From Lentinus brumalis (Eukaryota; Basidiomycota; Agaricomycetes; Polyporales; Polyporaceae), in assembly GCA_001792895.1 (NCBI GenBank), contig MARA01000006.1, positions 1,736,001 to 1,800,000 of the forward strand: DNA of 64,000 nucleotides. Direction: 5' to 3'. Each line of letters begins with the position of its first letter. Position 1 is the stretch's first letter. The position numbers were made by a program, and so were the translations under genes. Of the stretch, positions 33,874 through 46,061 are shown in pieces. Below the pieces are notes generated by a model, which worked only from the letters and a program-made list of their open reading frames with translations, had not been told where the DNA came from and made no database searches.

Positions 33874-34529
33874 GAGGTGGCACACAGATCTGGCTGTTTT
33901 GATGGACAAGGGTTGGGACGGTGTCACCTTACGCGAATCAGACGGTGGTGTGGTCATACACGGGCACTGGCAGAAGTTGAGGTTCTATGTAAAGCGCAGG
34001 AAGTATAGATGAGCATCGAATCTTGATACTACATGTAATAGTACTGTACCTTGTGGGAAGAGATATATACTTTCAGGCCTGCGTTGCGTCAGCGCGAGTA
34101 AGAACACCGTTCAATACGTATCTCACACGAGCCGAAGACAATTAGGATTACAAACACTAAGCAGCAGAACGTCCGCGGGATGTACAAGCAAGTCAGTATG
34201 TGGGTGGAAGACGATGCGCTACGTCTAGTAAGAGCACGTAATAATAACGGGTGCGCGAGCGACACCCGGGGAAGTAATAAGTAGGTAAATAAGCGAGTGA
34301 GTAAGTAAGTGGTGCGCAGACGATAGATAGTCAACAACAGCATGTCTGAGCATGCGGCGGCACGGCCGCACTGTGGGACGTGGGACGAGAGAGAGAGAGA
34401 GAGGGAGAGATAGCGAGCACGAGAGAAAGCGAGAGAGCGAATTATTGCCCGCCTGGGGCTGGTCTGTATGGTATTGGAGTCGCTGCAACGAACCAGTGTC
34501 CGATAAGTTCAAAGTCCGAGGTGGAAGCC
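33874..34529. other. Intergenic region with low-complexity DNA
   Basis: About 650 bp. Holds GTAA-rich DNA around 34230-34310 and a GA-rich microsatellite near 34388-34437. No coding motif. Confidence 0.5.
34388..34437. repeat. GA-rich microsatellite
   Basis: A nearly pure GA run of about 20 bp continues as interrupted GAGA/GCGAGA repeats. Confidence 0.85.
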
Positions 34530-35478
34530 CTAGTTCTGCTTGGCCCACTCGAAGGCAGCGCCGTCAACGGGGCTCGGGTAGTCGACCTGCATGTCGTTTT
34601 CCCGGCCCTTGGTCAGGAGCGACGGGCTCGGCGGGACTGCCGAGCGCAGCGCAGCGGCGAACGTGTCCTCGTCCTCCCCAATGTACATCGGGGACGCGCC
34701 GGCGACGGTGAACTGCGGAGACGTGAGGTCGTAGTTGTCGAACGTCTGCGCGCGGTACATGAGCGGGCGGCGGGATGCGGGCGTCCGGGGCGTGATGGGG
34801 CTTGCATTGATCGTGGGCAGAGGCGAGGTGGGCGAGGCGGACAGATGCGGCACAGGCGGCACGTCCGGGAGCGGGGCGGTCGGGGGTGGCAACGCGGGTA
34901 TTGAGGGCACGGAGCGGCGGACTCCGCGACGTGGTCTATTCAGGACATGCGTAAGACATATGGGTGGATAAGGTTAAGAGAAATGGATGCGTACCGTAGT
35001 GCGGTGCCGACGCTGCCGCTGCGAAGCCTGCCCAGGATGCCACTGGTCTTCGGGCTGGTGCCTGTGGGCGCCGAGTCCGATGTCCCGGAGGTCGTCGAGA
35101 GGATGCTGGCGTCGCTTCCTGACCGCGTGCGCAGGTTGCGTTGGACCGACGCTGCAGCCTGGCGGATGGGACCGGAGGACTTCATCACGGAGAGTGGCGA
35201 GGCGGCGCCTGCAAGTGAAGACCGCCTGCGGCGAAGGCGCGGCCGGGAGTCGTCCGCAGGGGCGACAGATATGGATGGGAGTGCCTGGGCCTGGTCTGCA
35301 TGGGACGAGCTCCCGCTGCTGCTTGCAGAGGGGACGCCGGTGGGGGTTTTGTCGTCCGGGACGAGGGTCGCGACTGCAGCACGGGGCGTGGTGGGCGAGC
35401 CCGGAGTCTGCGCACGGCCGGGGCAGGCGCGAGGAGGCCAGAGGAGAAGAACGAGGAGTAGCCAAGAGTGGCAGCCAT
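34530..35478 (-). CDS. Ser/Pro-rich protein of unknown function
   Basis: The C-terminal exon (TPASRRPLMYRAQTFDNYDL, ASPMYIGEDEDTFAAALRSA, SPVDGAAFEWAKQN, stop at 34530-34532) joins through a clear GTACGC...GAATAG intron to an upstream exon containing PLSVMKSSGPIRQAAASVQR, LRTRSGSDASILSTTSGTSD and SGILGRLRSGSVGTALR. The frame of that exon is open towards 35478, where the only good ATG lies in a different frame, so at least one more intron or another start is needed. The stretch upstream in the ATG frame is Ala/Pro/Arg-rich. No family was recognised. Divergent from the Bli-3-like gene. Confidence 0.55.
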
Positions 35479-36427
35479 GGTATTAGGATGCGTGGACGAG
35501 GGCGTGAGTGCGAGGGCTACAGTATATGGGGGCGTGACGGTGGAGCGTGATATATCGTGGAGCAACAGCGGTGGATATCGTGCAGTGCGGGCTGGTGCGG
35601 CGGTCTGAGGTGCCCTCGCGGTTCTGGGGCGTTTTCTGGCGTCGGGGAAGCAGGCGGTGAGGCGGTGAGGAGGAATGGGGGCGGGGCTGGAGCTGGCTCG
35701 GCGTGGGGGCTTTTGAAGGCTGGGCAAGCAAAGTGAAAGCGTCCGAAAACGAACAGCGGGAACTGACCTGCGGAGAGACGCCCGTTGCCAAACAACGCGT
35801 ACACAAGTGTCGGGGGCCCCGTCGCCGTCCCCTCGTTGCCTCCTTATCTCTCGGCACCTGTGTTGTCGCGCTCCTCCTGCTCCCTTTCTTGCTAGCTGGT
35901 GCCACCCTCGGAATCCTCGTCTCCGCTGCCCTGGTGACCTTCTGTCTTTGTCTGCACTCTGGGGACATGGCGACCGCCGACCTGACTGCGGCCCCGTGCT
36001 TGCACTAAAGCCTCTAAGGCCTCTCTAAGCCCCTCCTGACTGTTGGTCAGAGCTGTCTCAAGCACGACGTGGTTGCGAATGTGCCGTGTATAGCTATATG
36101 TGCTCGATGCTTGCTTGCCCGTCTTCCGGGATCGCGCAGTGGTGGGGTTCACGGATGCTCGTGGATCGAAACTGGAGCGCCATGCATGAGTGTGTACGCC
36201 TGTGTACACTCAACGCGCGTTTGGGTGTGGAGGCTTAGCTCAAAGGGGCAGGCCAGCTGCCCGATGCAGAGGGCGTATGATGTCAGACGTCCAGAGCAGA
36301 CGTCAGTCTGCCTCCGACACTCGTCACTCCTCGATCCAGCATATATACCCTGTCCTGCGGTCCTCTTCTCGCAATTCCCGCCTTCATCTATCTGCCACCT
36401 CGACCCTCGTATATCACCACTTCCACC
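35479..36427. other. Divergent intergenic region
   Basis: About 950 bp between the Ser/Pro-rich gene and the Bli-3-like gene. A CATATATACC sequence at about 36340-36350, some 80 bp before the plus-strand ATG, is a good TATA box. The open frames here look non-coding. Confidence 0.5.
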
Positions 36428-37210
36428 ATGTCCAACAAGGAGCTCGACCCGTACACTGCCAAGGCGGAAAACAACACTCATACGCCCCAGGAGAAGATCG
36501 AGGGTCTCCACGCCATCGTCAAGAACGTCAAGACCGGCATGCTCACCACGCGCTCCGCCTCTGGCCACCTGCACTCGCGCGCCATGGCGCCCGCCGGACG
36601 TGAGTTCCGACGCGTTGCCCCCGTTCGCGCCTTTGTACTGACTATATGCTTAGCCGTGGGGCCGACCCAGGTGACCGTCGTCTTCATCGCCAACAAGGTG
36701 TCGCACAAGCTCGACGAGATCGAGAACGACTCGCACGTCAACGTCTCCTTCTACGACCCATCCACCACCAACTGGGCGTCCTACTCGGGCATCGCCAAGA
36801 TTTCCCAGGACAAGCAGAAGATCGAGAAGTACTGGAGCGCAGCGTGCGTCCATCCCGCATCCGTCTGTGCGTACATGGCAGTTGCGCTGATCGCGTCGTC
36901 CATCCAGTACCAGTGCGTGGTTCGGCGACCTCGGCGACGGCGTGCACAAGGGCGACCGCAACGACCCGCGCGTGACCATCATCGAAGTCATCCCGGACGA
37001 GATCCGCTACTGGATCGCGACTCGCGGGAAGGTCGGGCAGGCCGTCGACATCGCGGTCAGCGCCGCCACCGGGAGGACTGCCGCACCAGGCGAGCTGAGG
37101 ACGATTACGAAAGATGAGGTGAGTGTATGCGCTTCTTTTCGTGTCGAATGGGATGTCTGAACTTTTCGTGGGTGCAGATTCAGCTGGTGCAGGGTCTGAC
37201 GACGAAGTAG
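36428..37210 (+). CDS. Bli-3-like general stress protein, pyridoxamine-5'-phosphate-oxidase fold
   Basis: From ATG 36428: MSNKELDPYTAKAENNTHTP, KIEGLHAIVKNVKTGMLTTR, HLHSRAMAPAG; exon 2 TQVTVVFIANKVSHKLDEIE, NDSHVNVSFYDPSTTNWASY, SGIAKISQDKQKIEKYWSAA; exon 3 WFGDLGDGVHKGDRNDPRVT and IRYWIATRGKVGQAVDIAVS; exon 4 IQLVQGLTTK, TAG at 37208-37210. This is the FMN-binding split-barrel family that includes bacterial general stress protein 26 and Neurospora BLI-3, which is induced by blue light. A flavin-binding stress or light-response role is inferred; the substrate is unknown. About 200 residues, intact. Confidence 0.88.
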
Positions 37211-38256
37211 GACGCGTACCGTTACGTGCGGAAGGAACCTTCGGATGTACGATAGCGTCTTGTGTTTCTAGCATTCATCAATCATGATCCCGAAGCATGC
37301 GTACCATGACAGTGCAAGACGTTACCAGCAACCGAGGGAGGTAAGCCACCACTAAGTATACTCCCAACCGTCGACACGGCGGGGAGGTGTGTCGTGAATG
37401 TCGTACTTGCAGGGGATGACTATAGGAAGAGGTGAGTGTCACACTTCGGGATACGTCTTTCACGGCCTGATGGGGTTCGATCGTGCGATAAGGAACTCCG
37501 TGAACATGGGAAGGCAAGGCTGTCAGGTTGTCAGACATGAGGCGTGAGGTCGCTAGTCGGCGTCGCGCTAGAAGACTATCAGGCTAGGCTGCTCACACAG
37601 TGGCCGGTGGTGCACGGGGAAGCACCTCTACCTTCCTTCTCCTCCTCGACTTTCAGTTGTCCTTGTTGGCGCACCTCCCAGTCACCGACTCGCGAGTGTG
37701 CGAACTTACGCAACGCTGTATATTGGTTCGTGGAACATGTTACCAACCACTTCAACTCCATTGACACAGATGACCTGTCAGGACTGATGCCTGAACCACT
37801 TTGCAATCGAGTCAGTGCTGGCCGCCGCAATGGGCGCTTCGATAGCCATATACGGACGGACACGTGCACAAGCTTACACACTGGCACAAAGCAGCCTCAC
37901 GTCAATGTGAATTTGGATGATTGCCTGCAGGTTGCCACATCACGTACTGTGTTGAGAGCAAGGGCGCGGCTGTCACAGCTTACTATTCACTCGTAATCAG
38001 GATAATCAGAGAAGACTGTCCTGGAAATTCGTTCCCCCCTTTCTAGCCATGTATCGCCGTCTGAAGGCCGTCAGCGACGGCTGTCGTCTCACCCATGATC
38101 AGCTCGTCTGCTGTCAGCTTGGATCGGCCCATGTACTGACATACTGCCTATAAGAGGACGCACATCTGCGCCGGACTTCAGACTTCGTTCACCCCAACAC
38201 ATCCTTAGCACTTCCCGTTCATCACCTCCACCCAGTACACCTTCTACTAAGACAGC
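37211..38256. other. Intergenic region, left part of the OYE segmental duplication
   Basis: About 1 kb. From about 37.44 kb on, blocks resemble 42.86-43.56 kb, for example GCGATAAGGAACTCCGTGAA at about 37480 against GCGATAAGCAGTTCCTCGGA near 42900, and GCCGTCTGAAGGCCGTCAGC against GCCGTCTGGAAGCCGTCAGC. A TATAAG box lies at 38149-38154. Confidence 0.6.
38149..38154 (+). promoter_or_regulatory. TATA box of OYE copy 1
   Basis: TATAAG, 108 bp before the ATG at 38257; the paralogue has the same box about 100 bp before its ATG. Confidence 0.65.
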
Positions 38257-39712
<1,456 letters not shown>

Positions 39713-40870
39713 TACTTGGGAGGTGTTCCCGATCGTTTCGAGTCGGCGAGATGTACTTGTGTCTGCAGAGAGAACGACCTTTACGAAGCACGTCTTCTTT
39801 GTGCGTGCATCTGACTAGTCCCGCAACCAGTCTTTTCACTTCACACCATGACACAATGCATGTAGACTTGTTCAACGGAACAGAAGTACTGAAGCGCTGA
39901 TAGCAGTTTGTTCGCCCGCTACTTCTTGCGCTCATTGACATGATGTGGCCCCGACCTCCTACAGAAGATAGCGATGACGCACGAGACTCCAGCTCGGCGA
40001 TTTTATTTGAAGAGTGGCATAAAAGAACACAGCGGGGCCCAATTATAGTCCTAGGCTTCAGCACGTACTACATCAAACTTGCAGCACTGATACATTCTTC
40101 CTTCCGAATGGTTTCGGTTTAAGCCCGATTATCACTGAGACCGATGGCGTTCTTCGTCCTTCGAGTGAGCGAAGGTTGGAAGTCCATGTATATGGTGTCA
40201 GCGCAAAGGGCGCCGATTCGGAATGGTGAGGGTGAGTAGGCGGTTCCCTCGGCGCGGGTTGTTGGCGCAGCATAGAGTCCGCCCCGACGTGAAGCTCGAG
40301 CTAGTGGAGCGGAGGGTCTACGAGACGGTCGCAAACACGTCACGCCAGGACTCCGCTGAGTAACGATGACTGGAAATGTGAAGGATACGCAGTGATGAGT
40401 GGGAGGGAGACGTGAGTGGCAATGGACGGGGTGCTCTCGCGCGTGGCAAGCCGGGGAAACGGATGACGGTGTTCGAGGTCGAAATGAAAGAGATTCGTAG
40501 AGGCCGAGTTCAGCCGTTGGTTCTCCAAGGAGCACACCCAGCTCCTCGCGGGCGTCCGAGCCCGTCGGACGGGTACAGAGCCTGCAGCTCGTGCTGAAGA
40601 AGGTCCTCCGAGTCGTCGGTTGTGGGTGCTGATGTGAGACAGGACGGACTTGATCGGGGAGGTGCAGGGGGCGCGAGCGAGAGGATGCGAGAGCTCGAGC
40701 TCGTAGGTGGATAGGGTGGTAGGTATTTCGCGCTGCACGAGTGGGTGTCCATAAATGCGTTCGGGAGCCCGCCGCGACGGGTGCAGGTGCTGAAGGAAGA
40801 TCGAGCGATAGAGAATGAAATGGGTGATTTCAGGACAGCGCGGCCATGGGGTCACTTTCGGGCTCGACGT
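39713..40870. other. Intergenic region containing the Hsp12 relic
   Basis: About 1.16 kb between OYE copy 1 and the F-box gene's 3' end. Apart from the relic exon at 40119-40175, only compositionally biased open frames are seen, with no trace of the other Hsp9/12 exons. Confidence 0.55.
40119..40175 (-). pseudogene. Relic last exon of an Hsp9/12 gene
   Basis: Reads PSLTRRTKNAIGLSDNRA and stop, against PSLAEKAKNAVGLGDKQA and stop in the intact paralogue at 45391. The nucleotide match continues on the stop side (AGCACTGATACAT shared). The splice acceptor before PSL is CCAG in the intact gene and CCAA here. No other Hsp9/12 exon was found upstream. It lies 3' of and convergent with OYE copy 1, as the intact gene does with OYE copy 2. 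A dead remnant of the duplication. Confidence 0.85.
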
Positions 40871-42259
40871 TTACGCGTGGGGGCGCCCAGGGCTGGAAGA
40901 GCAGTTAATTGGTATAAGTTGCATCACAGTCCTGGTGCTTACTTCGAACGCGTGAGCGGTCACTTCAATGATATTCCGGGCGGAGAGCTTTGGTAGTCTG
41001 TTCTTCATCACGTCCCGCACTGTAGGCTCCGTGACGGCGAGAGCTGGTTCTTCAACCTCCGACCAGGCCCTTTCCTGGCGAGAATAGCATATATCCAACT
41101 TCACAGCCTGAAGCGCACGAAGACGCTCAGGCCGTAGAGCTGCATCGAGAGATTCCAGACCGACGAAGTCCGCCGGCGGGCCATCGTAAATCACACTGAT
41201 GCTAAGTTCAATAAGCTGTGTTGGACGAGGAAGGGAGGTCACAAGTCTCTCCATCTGGACCCAGATGTCAGGCTTGACAACACAATGACAGCGCAGGTGA
41301 AGGGACGTGAGGCTTGTAAGGGTGCAGAGAAACAGTTCGAGCTCTAGTATTCAGAGAAGCTCAGCTGACATTTTGGGATGCGAGAGGACAGAGGAGTCAA
41401 TTGACTAACCTGTATCGCGACTCTCACCGACTGCAATTTCCAATTTCCGTACACCTCGTCCCAAGCGAAACAAGGACGGGCCAAAGGTCACCATGCATCC
41501 GGTTTGGCCGCCAGGCGTCGATTCATTGAATATTCCGACCTCCAGATCAAGTAGCGATGATGTCGTCGCCGTCTCCGACAACCATGCAATGAATTGCTGA
41601 GCACGACGTCGACTAGGAGGATCGTTATCCGAGGTGACGTTCAAATGCAATAGCGCTGGCCGACGGACGGCGGATGCACCATGCGACAGCCGAGGCGAGA
41701 GGTCCGCCGCAGGGTCTGGCCATGATAGGTTCCCAAGCACGAGACTAGACAAGGAGGGCAATGAGGAGAGGGTGCGACGGAGATCTCCAAAGGAAGGAAA
41801 TGTGCAGTTCTGAATCTTCAATGTTCGTACAGTTGAGAACCGGGACATGACCACAACGGAGCTGGGGTGTGATGAGAATGCCTCGACACCGTGGAGATAG
41901 AAAATCATGGATGTCAGGTTGGGAAGATGCCCGGCAAATTCGAGCACGAAAGGTTTCCCATCGAAAGCAGGAGTGTCCGGGTCGATGAACAGATACACTG
42001 TGCGGACAGACGGGAGATGCATCCTCATCTTCTCAGAGTGCAAAACCCGAGATACGAGTAGATCATACCGTTCTGGAGTACCAATCGAGAGTACCTCAAA
42101 CAGTTGGTGCCGGCTGGCGTGGAGCCATGCACTGCAGACCAAAGAACAGCTGAGCAGAGTGGGGTACCTCTGGCGCACGTCCTCGTGCCAGCTCCCGCCG
42201 CACACAACCGGGATCCATGCGATAATCTCGTCGGTCAGCTCCGGTGGGAACGTAGACAT
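40871..42259 (-). CDS. F-box protein with leucine-rich C-terminal region
   Basis: ATG 42259 starts MSTFPPELTDEIIAWIPVVC and continues LLSCSLVCSAWLHASRHQLF, a typical basidiomycete F-box at residues 1-55, predicted to bind Skp1 in SCF ubiquitin ligases. Leucine-rich repeats follow: LEFAGHLPNLTSMIFYLHGV, FSTVRTLKIQNCTFPSFGDL, LSSLPSLSSLVLGNLSWPDP, LFRLGRGVRKLEIAVGESRD. After an intron (GTTAGT...TACTAG) come ELFLCTLTSLTSLHLRCHC and LRALQAVKLDICYSRQERAW. The stop at 40871-40873 assumes read-through of a possible GTAAGC donor near the end. It sits between the two copies of the OYE duplication and has no second copy in the window. Confidence 0.8.
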
Positions 42260-43561
42260 GTCCTACAGATAGGCCATGCACGTCAGCTCTGGTGTGACCT
42301 TGTGATCACTACTCACTAGGAACAAGTAGGCGTACAATTGTTGGTGTGAGTGATTGGTGAGTGAGTTCCAGGCGCAGATGGCGGTAGATGGAGGAAGTCT
42401 CAGGGAGAGTGGGCAATGTCGGGGATGAGTCGACCTTTGAATGGCAAGCACGTGGACACCGCCTGCTTTAGTTGACAGCCCAAAGGCGGTGAAGACGCGC
42501 ATACTTAGACGCAGAGTGAACGCGAGTAACAAGCGATTAATGAGCGATTTGAATTTGAGTTCCCTTCCGAGCCAGTCCGAGTCCCTCCGGGCACACCTGG
42601 CCACAGGTTTTTTTCGGTCTGATGTGAGGGCATCCCTAGTATGTGCTCTCTAACTACGGAAGCCGGACAAACAACTGAGTCAGATGTCACCACACAGAAG
42701 TGACGTACTCAAGCTACTTAGCGGCGCAGAGCGACCCGAAGGCAGCAGCCACATGCAGAAGACGGACGTCAGTAGCACATAGATGAGGTCGTGCGCAATT
42801 GCACGTACAAGGTTAACGGGACAATCAAGTGTCTTGGGGCGCCGAGGGTGTTAGGTCCTTCCATGACTGTCCAACCGATCCTATGACTGATGATGCGATA
42901 AGCAGTTCCTCGGACACGGGAAAGTGGCTGCCAGGCTGTCAGAGGAGGATACACGTTGCACATTAGAAGACGATCAGACGATACAGTGCTCAGGCTCCGA
43001 GACCAGTGGCAGAGTGGCCTGAGACTCCAGTGACCGACAATGAACGGATGAGCACATCCCATGAGATCGGACTTGGTAATCAGGTGGTTGGTAACATGCT
43101 CTACAGTGCACGTTAAGTTGTATCAGCAAGAGCACATAACTCAAACTTTGACCTGAGCTTTGGCTCGGGTCGTAGTGGCACCGCCTTGGGCGTCACCATA
43201 GCCATATATGGAGATATACGACGCACCGTGTACCGCGAACCACCACTATTGCGCTAGAGCGGCTTCACGTCACCCGGCGGACCTCTGCTATCGCCTGCAG
43301 GCTGTGCATGAGAACACAACGCCAGGTAAGAGGCACGAACTTGCCACAGCTCACCATTCATCCGCAATCAATCTCAGTTTATGGTTTCCAGCCATGGTTC
43401 GCCGTCTGGAAGCCGTCAGCGACATCAGTCGCCTCAAGGCGCACCTACTTTCAGGCCTCTTATAAGACCAGGGGCCTTTGTGCCGTCCTTATACATCACA
43501 TCCTCGCTCTTCTTGTCCATAGCTATCTCCACCTGTACCCAGTACTCCTCACCTCAACCTC
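42260..43561. other. Intergenic region, left part of the second duplication copy
   Basis: About 1.3 kb. From about 42.86 kb the DNA resembles 37.44-38.25 kb. The rest (42.26-42.85 kb) shows no gene, repeat or RNA. Confidence 0.55.
43461..43466 (+). promoter_or_regulatory. TATA box of OYE copy 2
   Basis: TATAAG, 101 bp before the ATG at 43562. Confidence 0.65.
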
Positions 43562-45007
43562 ATGTCACAGGCTGCTTCCACCCCCGCGCTCTTCCAGCCG
43601 ATCCAGGTTGGCGATATCACCCTCGCCCACCGCGTCGTCCTCGCACCCCAGACCCGCTACCGCGCCGACACGGCACACGTCCACACCGGCCTCGGCGTGG
43701 AGTTCTACGAGCAGCGGGCCAGCGGGCCCGGCACGCCTCTCATCACAGAGGCCACGTACATCTCCGCACAGGCGAGCGGCCAGGCCTATGCGCCCGGTAT
43801 CTGGAACGACGCCGAGATCTCCGCGTGGAAGAAAGTACGCGGCTCCTGCTGTTGAGTGTATGCGTTCCGGTACTGACCACGACCCGGAACGCAGATCACG
43901 GAAGCGGTGCATGCAAAAGGCTCGTACATCTACCTGCAGCTGTGGGCCCTGGGACGTGCCGCCCGTCCGAAAGTCTTCCACGCAGAGTTTCCTGACTATC
44001 CGTATGTCTCGGCCTCCGATATTCCTCTCAGCACGAGTCCGACCGAGATACCGCGCCCGTTGACGAAAGACGGTACGTGCATACAGTTGCTGCATTCGAC
44101 GTTATCGTTCACGCCCCGTATCGCTACAGAAATCAAGGAATACATCCAGTGGTACAGCCAGGCGGCATCCAATGCGGTCGACCGTGCCGGCTTCGACGGC
44201 GTCGAGCTGCACGGCGCGAACGGCTATCTCGTCGACCAGTTCCTGCAGGACGTGTCGAACAAGCGGACGGACGAGTACGGAGGCTCTATCGAGAACCGGG
44301 CGCGGTTCGTGTTCGAAGTCATGGATGCGATCGTAGCAGCGGTAGGCCAGAGCAAGGCTGCCATTCGTCTCAGCCCGTGGAGCAAATATCAAGGTTCGTG
44401 CAGTTACGCTTGCTGCCTGCGGAGTATGTGCGGGCGCGTGTGCTGACGAGATGTTATGTAGATATGCGCATGGACGATCCTGTCCCGACGTTCACGTACG
44501 TCGTGAAGCAGCTCAAGGAGCGGTACCCAAAACTCGCATACCTCCACACTATCACCCCACTTGCACCTGCTAACCAAGGCCCGGAGGATCCGTCGGTGCG
44601 TCTCTCACACTGAAACCCGCGGACTGAAGCGTGATCACTCACGGTTCTGCTATAAGCAGCAAGCGGACTTCATGGACCAGTTGTGGGCTCCCAACCCGGT
44701 GATCACCACAGGCGGGTACACCCGCGACTCAGGCCTTAAAACCGCAGAAGAGACCGGTTGCATCATCGGGTACGGTGTTCTGTTTACAGCTAATGTGTGT
44801 CTTCCGTCTCCGTCTTCAGCATGTATGTCGATCTTGCTGACTGTTATATGCGTGATTTAGCCCGACCTGCCCTTCCGGCTGGAGAAGAACCTGCCGATGA
44901 ATGAACTCGAGTTGCCCACGCTCTATGCGAAGGGGTTCGAGCAGGGCTACACGACGTACCCTTTCTCACCAGAGTTCCTCCTCCAGCAGCAGCAGTCGAA
45001 GCAGTAG
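43562..45007 (+). CDS. Old Yellow Enzyme family NAD(P)H:flavin oxidoreductase, copy 2
   Basis: Close paralogue of the gene at 38257 with matching introns. ATG 43562: MSQAASTPALFQPIQVGDIT, LITEATYISAQASGQAYAPG, YIYLQLWALGRAARPKVFHA, active-site motif [20 protein letters not shown] (HxxN kept; Ala to Gly between), [60 protein letters not shown], and stop TAG at 45005-45007 after QQQQSKQ. The C-terminal tail differs most from copy 1 (QQQ-rich). Retained introns show duplication at DNA level. Convergent with an Hsp9/12 gene 384 bp away. Ene-reductase activity is inferred from the family. Confidence 0.95.
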
Positions 45008-45390
45008 GAGGTGTTCGTTCTCCGTCCGAGCAGCGGGGAGAGGAAACAATTCTCCAGGAAACTATCTCAGCGAGTGACGGGTATGTTTTCTATTGTACAA
45101 CATGCATATCATGCAGCGCATAACGGCTGGCATTTGATTCAAACTGTAACAACACCGATACGGGTTCACGCGTGGCAGGAAGAGCTGGTCTACTGAAATT
45201 CCGATCTTGAGCTTGGCCTCCCGACATTCCCGAGAAGGTTGCGCGCGCGAAGACTGCGCCTCGAGTCTTACGGTCAGCATCCATCACAAGTCAAATATCC
45301 ACACGAATGCGGTCATTCAAAACCGTCCATTATACAGGGTATTATATGTAGTACAGCACTGATACATCGTTTCGTCTCACAGAAGTCCGC
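45008..45390. other. Convergent intergenic region OYE2/Hsp12
   Basis: About 380 bp shared 3' flank; partly similar to the flank of OYE copy 1 (GGAGGTGTTC after the stop, AGCACTGATACAT before the Hsp exon). Confidence 0.5.
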
Positions 45391-45764
45391 TCAAGCCTGC
45401 TTGTCACCGAGCCCGACGGCGTTCTTCGCCTTCTCAGCGAGTGAAGGCTGGGAGCAACCCGTGAGCACATGTACAGTGCACAGATAGTACCGGACCATGC
45501 GTACCTTGTTCTCGTTCGAATTGGAGCTGAACGTGTCGCCGACCTGCTGCGTGGTCGACTTCTCGCTCTGGGGCTGCAGGGTGGACGCGGCAGAGTCGCT
45601 CTTGCCCTTGATCTTGTCACCGAAGTGCTCAGTGGTCGACTTCTCAGAGTCGGGCTGCGTCACGGAAACGCGTCAGTACGGTATTTCGTGCGGGCACAGT
45701 GGGAACGCACCTTGATAGCAGCGGTGGCCTTGTCGGTGAAGCTCTGGCGGCCGTGGTCGGACAT
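45391..45764 (-). CDS. Hsp9/Hsp12-family small stress protein, copy 1
   Basis: Short, hydrophilic, membrane-associating LEA-like protein of the yeast Hsp12 / S. pombe Hsp9 family. ATG 45764: MSDHGRQSFTDKATAAIK, then PDSEKSTTEHFGDKIKGKSD and SAASTLQPQSEKSTTQQVGD, TFSSNSNENK, and last exon PSLAEKAKNAVGLGDKQA, TGA at 45391-45393. Three exons, about 85 residues. All family landmarks (GRQSFTDKA, HFGDK, KAKNAVG) are present. It faces OYE copy 2. Close paralogue of 55625, with a homologous promoter in opposite orientation. Confidence 0.93.
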
Positions 45765-45863
45765 AATGATGATTAGATGGAGTGATAGTAGAAGTGGAGA
45801 TGAGTAGTTGTGGTGGAAGAGTTGTGAGTTGGTTGATGTCGGCCCTGGTCGAACTCGCCGAGC

Positions 45864-45870
45864 TTATATA
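45864..45870 (-). promoter_or_regulatory. TATA box of Hsp9/12 copy 1
   Basis: TATATAA on the minus strand about 100 bp before the ATG, inside a block homologous to the promoter at about 55.47-55.53 kb. Confidence 0.75.
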
Positions 45871-46053
45871 CTGCTTCGAAGGCGTAGTGGGGCCGCCGAG
45901 AACATACGTGTCCGCTGAGTGACGCAAGGTGGGGCCAGACGTCACCAGGAGGCTGCGATGGACGCGTCGTGGTCAGCTGGCCGCGACGGCGCGACCAAGT
46001 AGTACTTACTGTAAGCCGGCGCACTCTACTTGTTCAGAACGCTGAGCACTTAC

Positions 46054-46061
46054 TGACGTCA
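46054..46061. promoter_or_regulatory. CRE palindrome upstream of Hsp9/12 copy 1
   Basis: TGACGTCA, the perfect ATF/CREB-type bZIP site, about 290 bp before the minus-strand ATG at 45764. The other Hsp9/12 genes have the same or a one-base variant at similar distance. Confidence 0.6.

Larger units (their letters stand above)
42860..45764. repeat. Segmental duplication, right copy (OYE2 and intact Hsp12)
   Basis: Same order as at 37.44-40.18 kb: related upstream DNA, an OYE gene on plus, an Hsp9/12 gene convergent on minus. Here both genes are intact. Edges are by eye. Confidence 0.75.

Noticed and set aside
34220..34310. GTAA-rich stretch considered as a satellite or origin
   Set aside because: Irregular and short; simple composition bias is enough.
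35483..35968. Arg/Pro-rich open frame upstream of the Ser/Pro-rich gene
   Set aside because: No motif and biased composition; probably promoter DNA in a GC-rich genome.
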